Source: Guyanagaster necrorhizus (lineage: Eukaryota; Basidiomycota; Agaricomycetes; Agaricales; Physalacriaceae). From it: a DNA stretch of 64,000 nt. Below, one piece after another: positions 1 through 9,499 of this stretch. A model generated the notes under the pieces. That model saw only the letters and a program-made list of their open reading frames with translations, ran no database searches and was not told the DNA's origin. How positions within the stretch are numbered: position 1 is the first letter of the stretch; every line of letters begins with the position of its first letter. A program made the position numbers and the translations under genes. Where the stretch lies: NCBI RefSeq assembly GCF_019112545.1, contig NW_025064903.1:218765-282764 (forward strand), given 5' to 3'.

Positions 1-1596
1 CTCCAAACACGTCTGAAATAGACGAAAGCGCTTACCCTTCGGGGCTGAATCGGATAGAGGTGGCGGTAGCGAAATCAAGCTTTCCAGAATCGAAGAAACG
101 GATAAATGTATCTGGTGAGCCGCCGTCAACTTCATCGCCGTCCGTCCTTTTTCGTGGTGATATAACGTACCCTGCAAAACCTCAGTCCAGACCTGCACCC
201 TGTCGAACGGACCATCTGCGAGACCACCGATGATGGAGTTGGCCACGTTTCCGATACCCGACTGTAAGGGTAACAAAGACTTGGGAAGTCGACCTGCCGA
301 GACCTCGTCTGATAAAAACTCGATCAGGTGACGGGCAATGGCCCTGCTGTCATCGCTCTAGTCCTCGCGTCAATATGCGGCGATAAGAACATGGCTTGGA
401 AAACGGACCTCCGGGGTGTTGCTACTCGTGTTATCGGGTTGCCTGCTCTCAATGATGGCTACAACGCGCTCGGGGTCTACAGGGATAGCCGTAGTTCCGA
501 TACGGTCCGACGGGTGGGTAATGAGCTAGACAAATTGATGTGTTTCGTCGTCATGAGACAAAAAAAGTCTAGGAAAAGACTCACATAAGGTTGGCGGTGT
601 GGGGGAATAAACGATTGGTTAATATCATGGAGACCCTCGAGATTAGGAATGAGAGTGTTGACTTCGATGATGATTTTTTCCGCGGACTGCACAATTTCGG
701 GAGTAGCACCAACGGATGCACCTAAAGGTGTCGTTGATTGGGGATCAAAGCCAGCAGGGCAATCAAATGTGGGGTATCACTCACCTGGCACAATAGATCC
801 GTCCTCCGTGACCGCAGTAGCTTCCACGATGGCCCAGTTAAGCGGCTTCGACGGATCCCCGTGCATTTTCTTCAGACTGTAGTATCCATAGGTCAAATCC
901 TGGGGAAACACTGACGCACACGTGTTCAATCCGGTCCCGCATTAAATTGAATCACGGAACATACTTGAAAGATGCTTGTCCGCGAAGTCAATTCTCCCCG
1001 CATTGATGCCCTTGGCAATTTCCCTGCCAACTTGATGTGGGTAGCGGCGCTGGATCCTAATTTGCATTAGTGAGAAAGATTGTAGGTGGAGATACGAAAC
1101 ATACATATCAAGATGTGCCCATCTGTCCTCGACCTCTGGTCCTACGGACGCGCCAACGAAGAGATTGAACTTTTTCTTGGTCGCAGGATCAGATTGAAGG
1201 TTATTGGACTCGATATGGTCAGCGATGGCCTATCGATCCAGAATAGTCAATCAGTCTTCCGACACTGTGCGTAATGGTGACATACCGTTGGAACGCCCTT
1301 GGGATATCCGACACCGGTGAAGCCGGACCACCCGATCTGTGTTTCCCGACGTGACTTTAGGGCCATATCTAGACAATAGCTAGAAAACATACATAGTCAT
1401 CGTTCTGCAGGTCAAAATTTACACGTCAGCCAATTCGATGACAGTGAGTACGACTCGGAAGACAACGGACCTGGAATAGAGGAGCTAGGTCTGCAGGTTG
1501 GGCAAGTTTCTTGAGGTAAGAAGGCCTGCGAACACGTTCCCTTAGAGCAGAGGAGACTGAAGGGGAGACATTCCGTAGGGAGGAGGTAACCCTCAT
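1..1596 (-). CDS. ACH1: Acetyl-CoA hydrolase / CoA-transferase (ACH1 family), 3' end outside window
   Basis: Members of this family hydrolyse acetyl-CoA or move CoA between acetate and succinyl-CoA, usually in mitochondria. I joined at least nine exons on the minus strand. ATG is at 1596 and exon 1 (1596-1471) ends in [21 protein letters not shown] 12-nt microexon (1404-1393, Asn-Asp-Asp-Tyr) follows, and exon 3 starts at 1336 with [16 protein letters not shown]. Later exons read [71 protein letters not shown] and [19 protein letters not shown]. All line up in order with fungal ACH1, including the QSGIGN(V/I)AN segment. At the window edge an intron opens after SPEG, so roughly the C-terminal third is missing. 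An in-frame ATG at 1683 is possible, but the 1596 ATG better matches the usual N-terminus. No lesion was seen. Confidence 0.93.
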
Positions 1597-3190
1597 GGTT
1601 GGTGGTGCGAGCACGAAACCCGAGTGCGACTGGTTAAATACGACGGCACGCCCTACATTCCCAATTTTTAATTCTGGGATCAAACCTGATGCGGCGGAAC
1701 AATGCCGAGTGTGTCAGGCACCTCCCGTCAAACGGAGTCGGCATGAGCGGCAAAGCAGTGCCGTGCGGGCGATTTCTCTTTCATGGAGAAGCTCGAGAAT
1801 GTGCCAGTTGTACATGATGCACACCGAGGAGCAAAAAAGACTCACTTGATACAGAGCACACAACGAGGACTTCGCAGTGGGCGTCCTGGGAAGAATTTTT
1901 TGATGCGGTCTAGATCTCTATCGCCGCTAACGCACTTGGTCTAAAGCTGCGAAATCTTGGGAAATGCTCCGATTCTAGTGGAGAAAAGAAGAACGAATGG
2001 CGTCGCGAGACAGCCAAATTTCCGAGTTCAAAGGGTGGTGGTATAGTCTCAAAACAGCAAGCCGTGCCGATGCCGACGCGATCCCAATTGGGCAACATCC
2101 TTTTCACACGGAAGTGGCGGGCTACCGCTTCGGGCCTTCGGAGCAACGTTCAGGCATTACCAACGACTAAGGTCCGCCTTCACAAGGACCTCCAACTTCC
2201 AAGCGTATTCTTCTTCGATGGCTCATATTCCCCCCGGTCACGAGCCATCGCTTGTACTCGAAAGGCTACCGAAAAAAGGCTGCATATCAACATTTCAGTG
2301 TATGTGCACGAGTAACTGACAGTTCAGCCCATGGGGTATTTCAATTCCAAGCCTGCCGATCCCCCGTATCAACTTCGAAACCCCACGGGCAAAGGCGTAT
2401 ATCAGATTTTACCCGAGGGAGGAGCGCCGAGTGGACAAATTAGAAGCACGTCGAGGTGACGCAAAGTCGGGTTAAAGAAATAGCTCGGCAGCCTAAGGCA
2501 GTGCTGCAACGTCGAAAAGCACCTTCCATTTTTTGGGTTGCACTGAGCACGTTATACTTGTGTTCTCAACGATTCACACCAGAAGAGTGAAGGAGGAAAA
2601 GGCAAGGAATTTCAGAGAAAATTACACATTCGTCCGCATGTAAAGTGACACCTCCACCGCCACGAAATCAAACCGGTGAGTTGACAAAGGGAGTTCCATA
2701 GCGTGATAGTGATACAGGGAGGTCAAATGAAACCCCAAAAATTCAAGGATGGAAGGAGGGGACTAATACGTGCGATTGTCTGACTACTTTCTCACATTAC
2801 ACAATATTGATACACACTGAACGCTTATTCTCTTTGCCTACAACTTCAAGAAGACATAGTCCGCGGAGTCTGGACTGTTACGGCCGTGATGAAAAACCAT
2901 CCCGAACATCGTGCGCTGCAGAATCATATATACGGAGCCGGACTACTCATATTTACGGACACAGTTGTGTTCGGCAATTGCCCAGTGATCAAATCCCAGT
3001 TCATTCTTGACCTTGGGCCACAGCGTAGTACTTTCCACTAATCAAACGCTTTAATAGAGGTGATAGCAACTGGCATGAATGAAAAGAAGGTCGAAGGATC
3101 GGAAAGGTTTACTGTTGAATGAAAGTCTCCCACGATCTTTTTAACAAACGTTTGCACGTGCTGACTAGCTTTCTCTTCCGAGTACCGCGA
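1597..3190. other. Upstream region of ACH1; no gene recognised
   Basis: About 1.6 kb lies between the ACH1 start and the TATA-like site near 3196. Open frames here are all under 85 codons, lack splice-consistent extensions and resemble no family I know. It presumably holds the ACH1 promoter and that of the plus-strand cluster to the right, but I saw no clear motif. Confidence 0.4.
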
Positions 3191-3195
3191 GTATC

Positions 3196-3202
3196 TATAA
3201 AG
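3196..3202 (+). promoter_or_regulatory. TATA-box-like site
   Basis: TATAAAG stands about 63 bp before an ATG (3265) that opens a 40-codon frame (3265-3387). The spacing suits a core promoter, but the gene behind it is unresolved. Confidence 0.35.
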
Positions 3203-3264
3203 CCGGCTCGCCAGGCTATTCTTCCCACCAAGCTTGAGTTCTCTGCCTTGACAACGTGAGAGAG

Positions 3265-4534
3265 ATGAAGAGGTTCCCTCATCAAGACCTCTTTGGCTAT
3301 TCAGACGTAATGTTCTACCACGCCAGGATGATCCCCCACTACTCGTACAAACCCTCAGTCTCCATCTGCAACGTCTTCCCCCTCTGAAAAGGCTCCTCTA
3401 ATTCGGATCCAGGCTTCTCTGACATCCTTGTCTGGTATTAGATAGCCTCGTTGGTCAGACTCTGCGTTGTCTTCGTGGTCGGTTTCATCCTGCTCGTGGT
3501 ACTGGACGCCGTCATCTTTCGGTAGCATTTTAGCTGTCCATCCCAGTCCCCTTCCTTGCCTACTGCTGATAACGCCACTTCGACACTGCTCCCTGCTCTC
3601 TGACAAAGGATAATGTTCTATCGCACGGCGAACATGATCACCCTCTTCGAAGATGTTAGTAGTCGCGTCGTCATCTCAGATGATGAAACGCGTCAGGGAT
3701 ATTCGTTAGCAAGTTTCAAGGGTGTGTGCTACCAGTGACGGTTGCTTGATAGTGGTGAAAGCTTTAATTTTACTACGAGCATGACATCCTTCCTGGAGAG
3801 AACCTCAAAGATGAACTGATACGCGTAACCCTTTCTCACACCTGACGCCTCCTATTGGTGACCTTCTATGCGACGGGAAGCTTTGGTGGCTGCTATGCAC
3901 TGTTTCTCACCTATATTGGTAATACTTCTTTCTAAAACCTGTTTTTTTATAGCTTCTACACATACACCTCGTCCTCATAAACTACGGAAAAAAATGGACC
4001 TTATGGGACTACGTCGAACGGCTGTACGGATGAAGACCTCTTACGGTAGAGTCAAACAAAAAGATGCTGTTTTAAACGTGGAGCTCTGAGAGTTCAAACT
4101 GTGGCCGAGACATCCGGAAACGTCGTGGTGGGAACTGAAAAGATGATCCAGGACGTAAGTGCGACTTTTCCTCGGTGAAGAAACAGACTGGCAGAGGATA
4201 CGCAGTACTCTGGCTATTCTAGATTCAACCAATAAGGGCTTTGGCGCATTGTGGGGCCTCCTCGAGGCCATCCCGACCTCCGTCGAGGAGGCGGAACAAA
4301 TGCTATTTTGAGTTTTACCACTGACTGTAAGGTATATTTGTCATACGTGCGTCGGTCATTACTTGTCGTTTCTGGTTGGAAATGACAGTCAATTTTGCGC
4401 AGAAGAACATTACATGGACCCTGGCACGAGCTGTAGAGGAGACAGAAAATTCGGCTCCTGGGGTGTATAGTATTGATGCGGAATTGTCTCTTAGAACTCG
4501 GGCTAGGCTGGTGCTGGAGCCTACCAGACAATAG
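3265..4534 (+). pseudogene. Unresolved plus-strand exon cluster (gene or gene remnant)
   Basis: I do not recognise this product. Several short frames look protein-coding and end at plausible splice sites. One is 40 codons from ATG 3265. Another begins at 3613 with MFYRTANMITLFEDVSSRVV. A segment before 4034 reads KKWTLWDYVERLYG. The last two exons join cleanly: an exon ending at 4326 (...TNAILSFTTD) and a final exon 4389-4534 beginning FNFAQKNITWTLARAVEETE, with stop TAG at 4532-4534 and a 62-nt GT-AG intron between. I could not connect the earlier pieces in one frame without stops. The cluster may therefore be a real gene whose splicing I misread, two genes, or a degenerate copy. A minus-strand 83-codon frame (3355-3606) overlaps it and is an alternative. 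Confidence 0.3.
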
Positions 4535-4813
4535 CTACAGTCTAGCCAGTCACTTGTTTTGTTTCCCATGGTCGACATCCAAATTTTAAATTGTGTTCAT
4601 TGCTCTCATGTATTCTATTATCTTCATCACGAAACTGAACCATTCTTCACCAAATGCTCAGCTTACCCTCCTTCCGGGTCAGTTGCGGCCCGTAACATCC
4701 GGCTTCCGATGAGGTCATTCGGATAGTCCTCTTGAGTTCGAATTCCCATCGTTCCACTTCACCGTCACCACCGCACAGGACGGCCAGCACGATTCCCCTG
4801 CTCGAGACGCTCA

Positions 4814-5640
4814 ATGACGACCTACATCATGGTGCAATTCACGACCTTCCTTATGCTGTTCCTTGGTCTCGTTCTCGTAGCAAAGGGATCTCCCTTCCCT
4901 GCTGGCTTGTCGAGCCGTTCCCAGGCTCTCGTACACCGAACAGCTCCCTATTTTCCTGATTCGCCTGCGTCTTGTCCCATCTGCGAACAGGTGAGGGGCT
5001 TTTATCCAGCCTTTCAGTCATGGAAGGAATAGCGGGGCTCCCTGTCTTCGGATGGAGAATCTTTAGATAGGTCGCCGCGCTGTCGTACTTACACCGATAT
5101 GGACAGAATTATTCGAGTATTGAGAACTGTGCGGAGGCTGCACCCGTCCTGGCAAATTTTTCTATGGTATATCCATTGATTTTGCCGAGAGACCTACAAT
5201 AATCATTGCTTTCAGATTATATTTAATCCCGGAGCCTTCATTAATGTTATCGAATGCGCCTGCACGGAGACTTTCCAGTCTGTCTTCCCTCAGTGTGTCG
5301 ACTGGTATGCACTTTCCTGTTATTGTGACTGTCGTAATGTTCATTGCGAACTCGTAGCTTTCAAGCAACGAACCAGACAGACGTTTTAGAAGGCAATGAC
5401 TTACCCAGCATTGTCTCTGGAATGAGAAAGATTTGCGCATTAGAAAGCACATTACTGGGCAACGTGTCAGAATCGGACGGCGAGGTGACGGTCAGCGCTT
5501 CTGCTTCTTCAACGGGCTCGGCAAGTACTTCGACGAGTTCAAGTGCAGCGATACCCAGAGCCGTACCCATATCTCTCTCTGGGCTGTACACGATCCTGTC
5601 CGTTGCACTTTCTCTTGAAATTTCAACCGCACTACTGTAA
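4814..5640 (+). CDS. Secreted Cys-containing protein with Ser-rich stalk and GPI-type tail
   Basis: Four exons (4814-4990, 5107-5166, 5216-5304, 5358-5640) give 202 aa with matching phases (0, 0, 2). The N-terminus is a strong signal peptide (VQFTTFLMLFLGLVLVAKGS). Either the first Met or Met6 (4829) could start it. The core carries spaced cysteines (CPICEQ, IENCAEA, IECACTE, FPQCVDC, RKICALE) and Asn-glycosylation sequons. A Ser/Thr-rich stretch rich in SAS and STS follows. The last ~20 residues are hydrophobic (LSGLYTILSVALSLEISTAL), the usual signal for GPI anchoring at the plasma membrane or wall. Similar small secreted GPI proteins are common in Agaricomycetes and mostly uncharacterised. 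No enzymatic motif was seen and a role in the cell surface is inferred. Confidence 0.8.
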
Positions 5641-5830
5641 TGGTGGACCACGATTCACGACTTGTTCGTACTGACGACAATGTAAACGACTGACGACTAG
5701 TAACGATGATTAATTATTATTATTTTTTGTATTAAAAGTGATCCTGCGCAAGGCTGATATATATGGGTCGTGGCTGTGCTCTTTCCATCTTCACCCTTTG
5801 ATGAAATATATAACCTCATTTCTCACGACG

Positions 5831-6791
5831 ATGGGCTTTGGATCTCACCGCAAGCGACGAGGAACGAAACGAGCAGTGACGAAATCATCGATTTCATCAC
5901 CACCGCAGCCACCACGGGTATTCTCTCAATGGAGCTCCGCCGAAATTCCTGATGGTGGATGGGCGTCCTGCGACTTCATGATGGGTTCAGGAATGGTCAT
6001 CATTCAGCCTTCGTCGCACAAGGTTGTCGTCTGTTATGATTCGCTACGGCAGGAGTACTTTCTGCCTAAAGGAAGGAAAGATGTAGGAGAATCATTGGAG
6101 GAGGCCGCGGTGAGAGAGGCGTACGAGGAGGTGCGCATTTTTCTTCAATCACGGCGTGCATATACTCATGTTGTGCCAATGCAGTCTGGATACGAAGCCC
6201 AACACTTCCCGCTGTACAAAGTCACCCGGGCCCCTGCTCCCCCTAAGGATCCTGGAGCGAGAGAGAGCCCCCATACGGAGGCAGTCTACGTCTCGGTCCG
6301 TTCGTGGGGCCCAAAGAAACATGACGAAGGCGGCGAATACTTTACGTTTTGGTATGTAGGGAAAATTGGGCCAGACGCCGTGAGGGATACCTGTTGTGTT
6401 GATGCGATACGCTGAATTATAAGAGCTTGTAGAAATGGACCCCGGGGACGGGAATGCCAGATGAGCAACATTACTCGTCGGAACTGTACGAGTACGGGGA
6501 TGCCTTGCGCCTGCTACGGGGAGGGACACAGCAAAGAGTCTTGGAATACACCTGGGACCTTTATCTTGGACACCTTGAAATGAAAGAGGAGATTCGGAAG
6601 CGACGACGGAAAGCATACATGGACCTAAATTCCAAGTACTGGGGTAAGGATCACGTGGATGAACGACTAAAGGTCAGTCTCCAGGTACCGGATGCAAAAT
6701 GTCTATGTGCTGAGGTATCTTTCAGGGAAACGACGAGGTCCCGTCCCATCGATCCGTATCTCTAACACGTTTAGCATTGAGACGAGAGTAG
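5831..6791 (+). CDS. Nudix hydrolase
   Basis: Nudix enzymes cleave nucleoside diphosphates linked to other moieties, including polyphosphates and diphosphoinositols. Exons 5831-6130, 6185-6379, 6433-6672 and 6726-6791 give about 266 aa. The Nudix box spans the first junction: the spliced protein reads GRKDVGESLEEAAVREAYEE then SGY, matching G-x5-E-x7-REUxEExGU. The 54-nt intron (6131-6184) is a multiple of three and contains no stop. Retention would therefore lengthen the protein but break the motif after REAYEE. The first half is basic and Ser/Pro-rich; the C-terminal region is charged (KEEIRKRRRK). ATGs at 5738 and 5801 are in frame upstream; 5831 (MGFGSHRKRR) is my choice because TATA-like sequence lies at about 5757-5765. 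Substrate cannot be told from sequence. The nearest resemblance I recall is fungal diphosphoinositol-polyphosphate-type Nudix proteins. Confidence 0.88.
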
Positions 6792-7150
6792 ATAACTGTA
6801 AATGTCATTTTCCTACCCTCTGACATCTATTCACGTCTGTTCATAGGAAACATTTATACCACCATGTCGCAATTTCTTGAAGCATGTAGCTATTATCGAA
6901 CCATGTTGTATTCGCTGTTTATAGAACCTTGTAGTGAGTTGACCTCTTTTCATTGAACACGTTAATCGCTTGTATCTTCAAAAGCTCGACTGGTGAGACA
7001 AACTGTATTGTCTGGACGAAACAGGCAAGTATTGTTCAGAGCACCCGCGGGATGCTGCAACTCGTCGCACAAACAAGACGACACAAGACCATGCTCAAGA
7101 ACGGACAGATTTGTTCTGCTAGCTTCTTTGCCTCCTGCCACCAACTAACC
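6792..7150. other. Short intergenic spacer
   Basis: This 359-bp spacer holds the Nudix 3' flank and the 5' flank of the WD40 gene. An open frame from 6953 runs into the WD40 start in the same frame, but ATG 7151 has the better context (ACCATGG). Confidence 0.4.
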
Positions 7151-9499
7151 ATGGCTGACGAGTCGTTTGCTTCGACGTCCTCGGCCAACCAGTCCGTTTT
7201 GCCAACACCTCGTCGTCCTTTCGATGGTAGCGAATCTATTAGCGGCTTTAAACGACGCCGGTCCCCGAGTCCAGAGTTCGAAGAAGAGGCAGACAAGAAG
7301 AGGCAGAGGATGCTACGTCCTCTCACTTCAAGTCTTTCTGCTCATTCACGCGCGGCCTCCCTATCGATGCTGCCACCGCCGGCCCCAGCATCCAATCCAT
7401 CGCATGACTTGCCACCGACATCTTCTCGCAGTCAGTTAACCAGTTTTCCTTCGATCTCTTCACATTCGCTTCGACACAGTGCTTCTTTCACTACATTTCA
7501 AGATCTCGTAAGTTTCGCCACTGTATGAGTTGTCTGTCCGGATAACGACAGGTTTCTACACTACAGTATGGCAGCACCTCTTCTTCTCGCACTAGCACTC
7601 GCAATCCCGAATTGACAATTTGGGAGAGTAAAACGTTTCGCGAGAAACTGAATGCAACAAACCCAAGCCCCGTGCGCCCTCCTCTCTCTCGCAGCCAGTC
7701 AGTCTCGTCTCTCCGATCTTCTGGCCCTCCCGAGTTACATGCCGCGTCAGCGAAACACCACCTTCAGAAACGCGACGTCACCATCGACTTCAATCCCCCA
7801 ACTCCCTTCGACGATAATCTTGCAGTCGCCCTAGCGTGTTCCAAGCACAACATTTTGTTTTTCCCCCGCCGCAATCGCATCTTCTACAAGAAGCTGTCGT
7901 CAAATGATGTTGCCACCCAATTGTGCAAGGTCAAAGATGGCAACCTTACCGCCATGGCCATCGGGGCGTTTGGCCCGGAGGGTGTAGAGTCGATCGCGAT
8001 AGCCTCTCGCGCCGGAGTGATCGAGATCTGGGATATCAAGATGATGCAGAAACTTGTCAGCTTTTCAATGAAGGAGCCTACTGCCCTTGCCTGGAATGGA
8101 CCAGTGTTGACGGTCGGTAATGCTGAAGGTAGCATAAGGCATTACGATACGCGGTTGGATAAAGACAAGATCAAGAAGGGTACAAAGGTGGCCAGATACC
8201 ACAAAGCCATGGTTACGAGGATCGCGTACAACTTTAACACCAGCAACTATATGTTCGCCAGTGGAGATGTTGACGGGAATGTTTTAGTTTGGAATGCAAA
8301 GACTAACCAGCCGATGCACGTAGGTCTCGTTCCAGAGTCTGCTAGGAGACTCAGAAGTGAAAGCTATCCGAAGGAAATCAAGCATGGTGCGCCGATCACT
8401 GTAAGTTATACCCTATCGCTTCAATTGCACCCTGTATTGATTATCTTAACTTGACTAGGCCATATCTTGGTCGCCATGGAACTCCAAACTCTTCGCAGCT
8501 GGTGACAAAAATGGGTTAACACGCGCGTGGCTAGTGGATCCCACCTCTCCTATATCCGACATCGTTCCTGGCCAAACAATGGATTACGGGACGCGCGTCG
8601 TCTCGATTCATTGGTCCTACAATGTTAAAGAGTTCCTCACCGTTCACGGTGAGATAACGTCCAAATATAACCCCTCTGAACATGGCGAGATCCCGAAAAC
8701 TAATACAGTTGTATCTCATCATTATCCGAGTCTGTACGAGGTCCATCATGTGTCGATGAGCGATGACGTGCGAGGAAGCGTTTGCGGGAGTGTCATGAAT
8801 AGAGACGAGACGAAGATTATTTTGGCAGTTCCGCGGCCGCCGGCGAATCCTCCACCTACTGAGGAGGATATCGCGGCTGCTGCGGCTGCTAATGCTGTTC
8901 AGGCGGCTCTTGCGGCCATTGCTAGGGCGGCGAGAAATGCCACTACAACAGAATCCGCCCCTATGACGGCCGGATCTGCTGCTATTGTGACGGCGGAGGG
9001 CACCACCACGTCTGGGACAATAGCCCTGGCCACGACAGACACAGTTGTTGCACCGAGACGAAGAACTGGCGTAGCGACTGATACTAACACGCCCAGACGA
9101 CGGACCGCCCTTACGACAGATATAGCCACTACTCCATCCCGAAGGGCCACGACAGCAACACCAGCTGCCCCTAGGAGACGGGCCCCTGCCACCTCCACGA
9201 CCGTGGGTGCTAGTGCTTCTCCAGCGGTGGTGGCTTCTGCCAGTGGGACTGCTCCTGCCATGAGTGAAGTGACTCGAACTCTTGGGCAACAAAATGATGC
9301 GAGCGACAGGACCACGACTGCAGCAGCAGAGCGGATGACCGCTACGACGGGTACAACAGGTACGGGTACGGTGTCAACGAGGACGTCAAAGAAGAAACGC
9401 CCGGTGAACGGAAAGCTGCATGTCTGGAACGTGTGGGGCATTCCCTACATCCCCTCCGAGCCCAGCATCGAAATGAGGCTGATGACCTGTATTCGCTAG
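7151..9499 (+). CDS. Fizzy/Cdc20-like WD40 protein with Thr/Ala-rich insert and IR tail
   Basis: Exons 7151-7507, 7567-8400 and 8459-9499, all phase 0, give 743 aa. Residues 1-230 are Ser/Pro-rich and probably disordered. WD40 blades follow: IEIWDIKMMQKL, the VGNAEGSIRHYDTR strand, FASGDVDGNVLVWNAKTN and AISWSPWNSKLFAAGDKNG. The layout resembles APC/C activators of the Cdc20/Cdh1/fizzy group, which present substrates to the anaphase-promoting complex. The chain ends in Met-Thr-Cys-Ile-Arg, and a C-terminal Ile-Arg is the known APC/C-docking tail of that group. Against this, I see no C-box (DRFIP-type) and no KEN motif. Between about residues 530 and 710 a Thr/Ala/Arg-rich low-complexity block sits where the last blades should be, before a final KLHVWNVWG strand. 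It is thus either a divergent meiosis-type activator or a WD40 protein of another kind. The start has a good context (ACCATGG). Confidence 0.85.

Noticed and set aside
8531..9292. 253-codon minus-strand frame rich in Arg and Ser
   Set aside because: Antisense shadow of the low-complexity Thr/Ala/Arg block of the WD40 gene; no independent motif.
8899..9441. 180-codon minus-strand hydrophobic Val/Ala-rich frame
   Set aside because: Also antisense to the WD40 repeat block; its hydrophobicity comes from reversed Thr/Ala codons.
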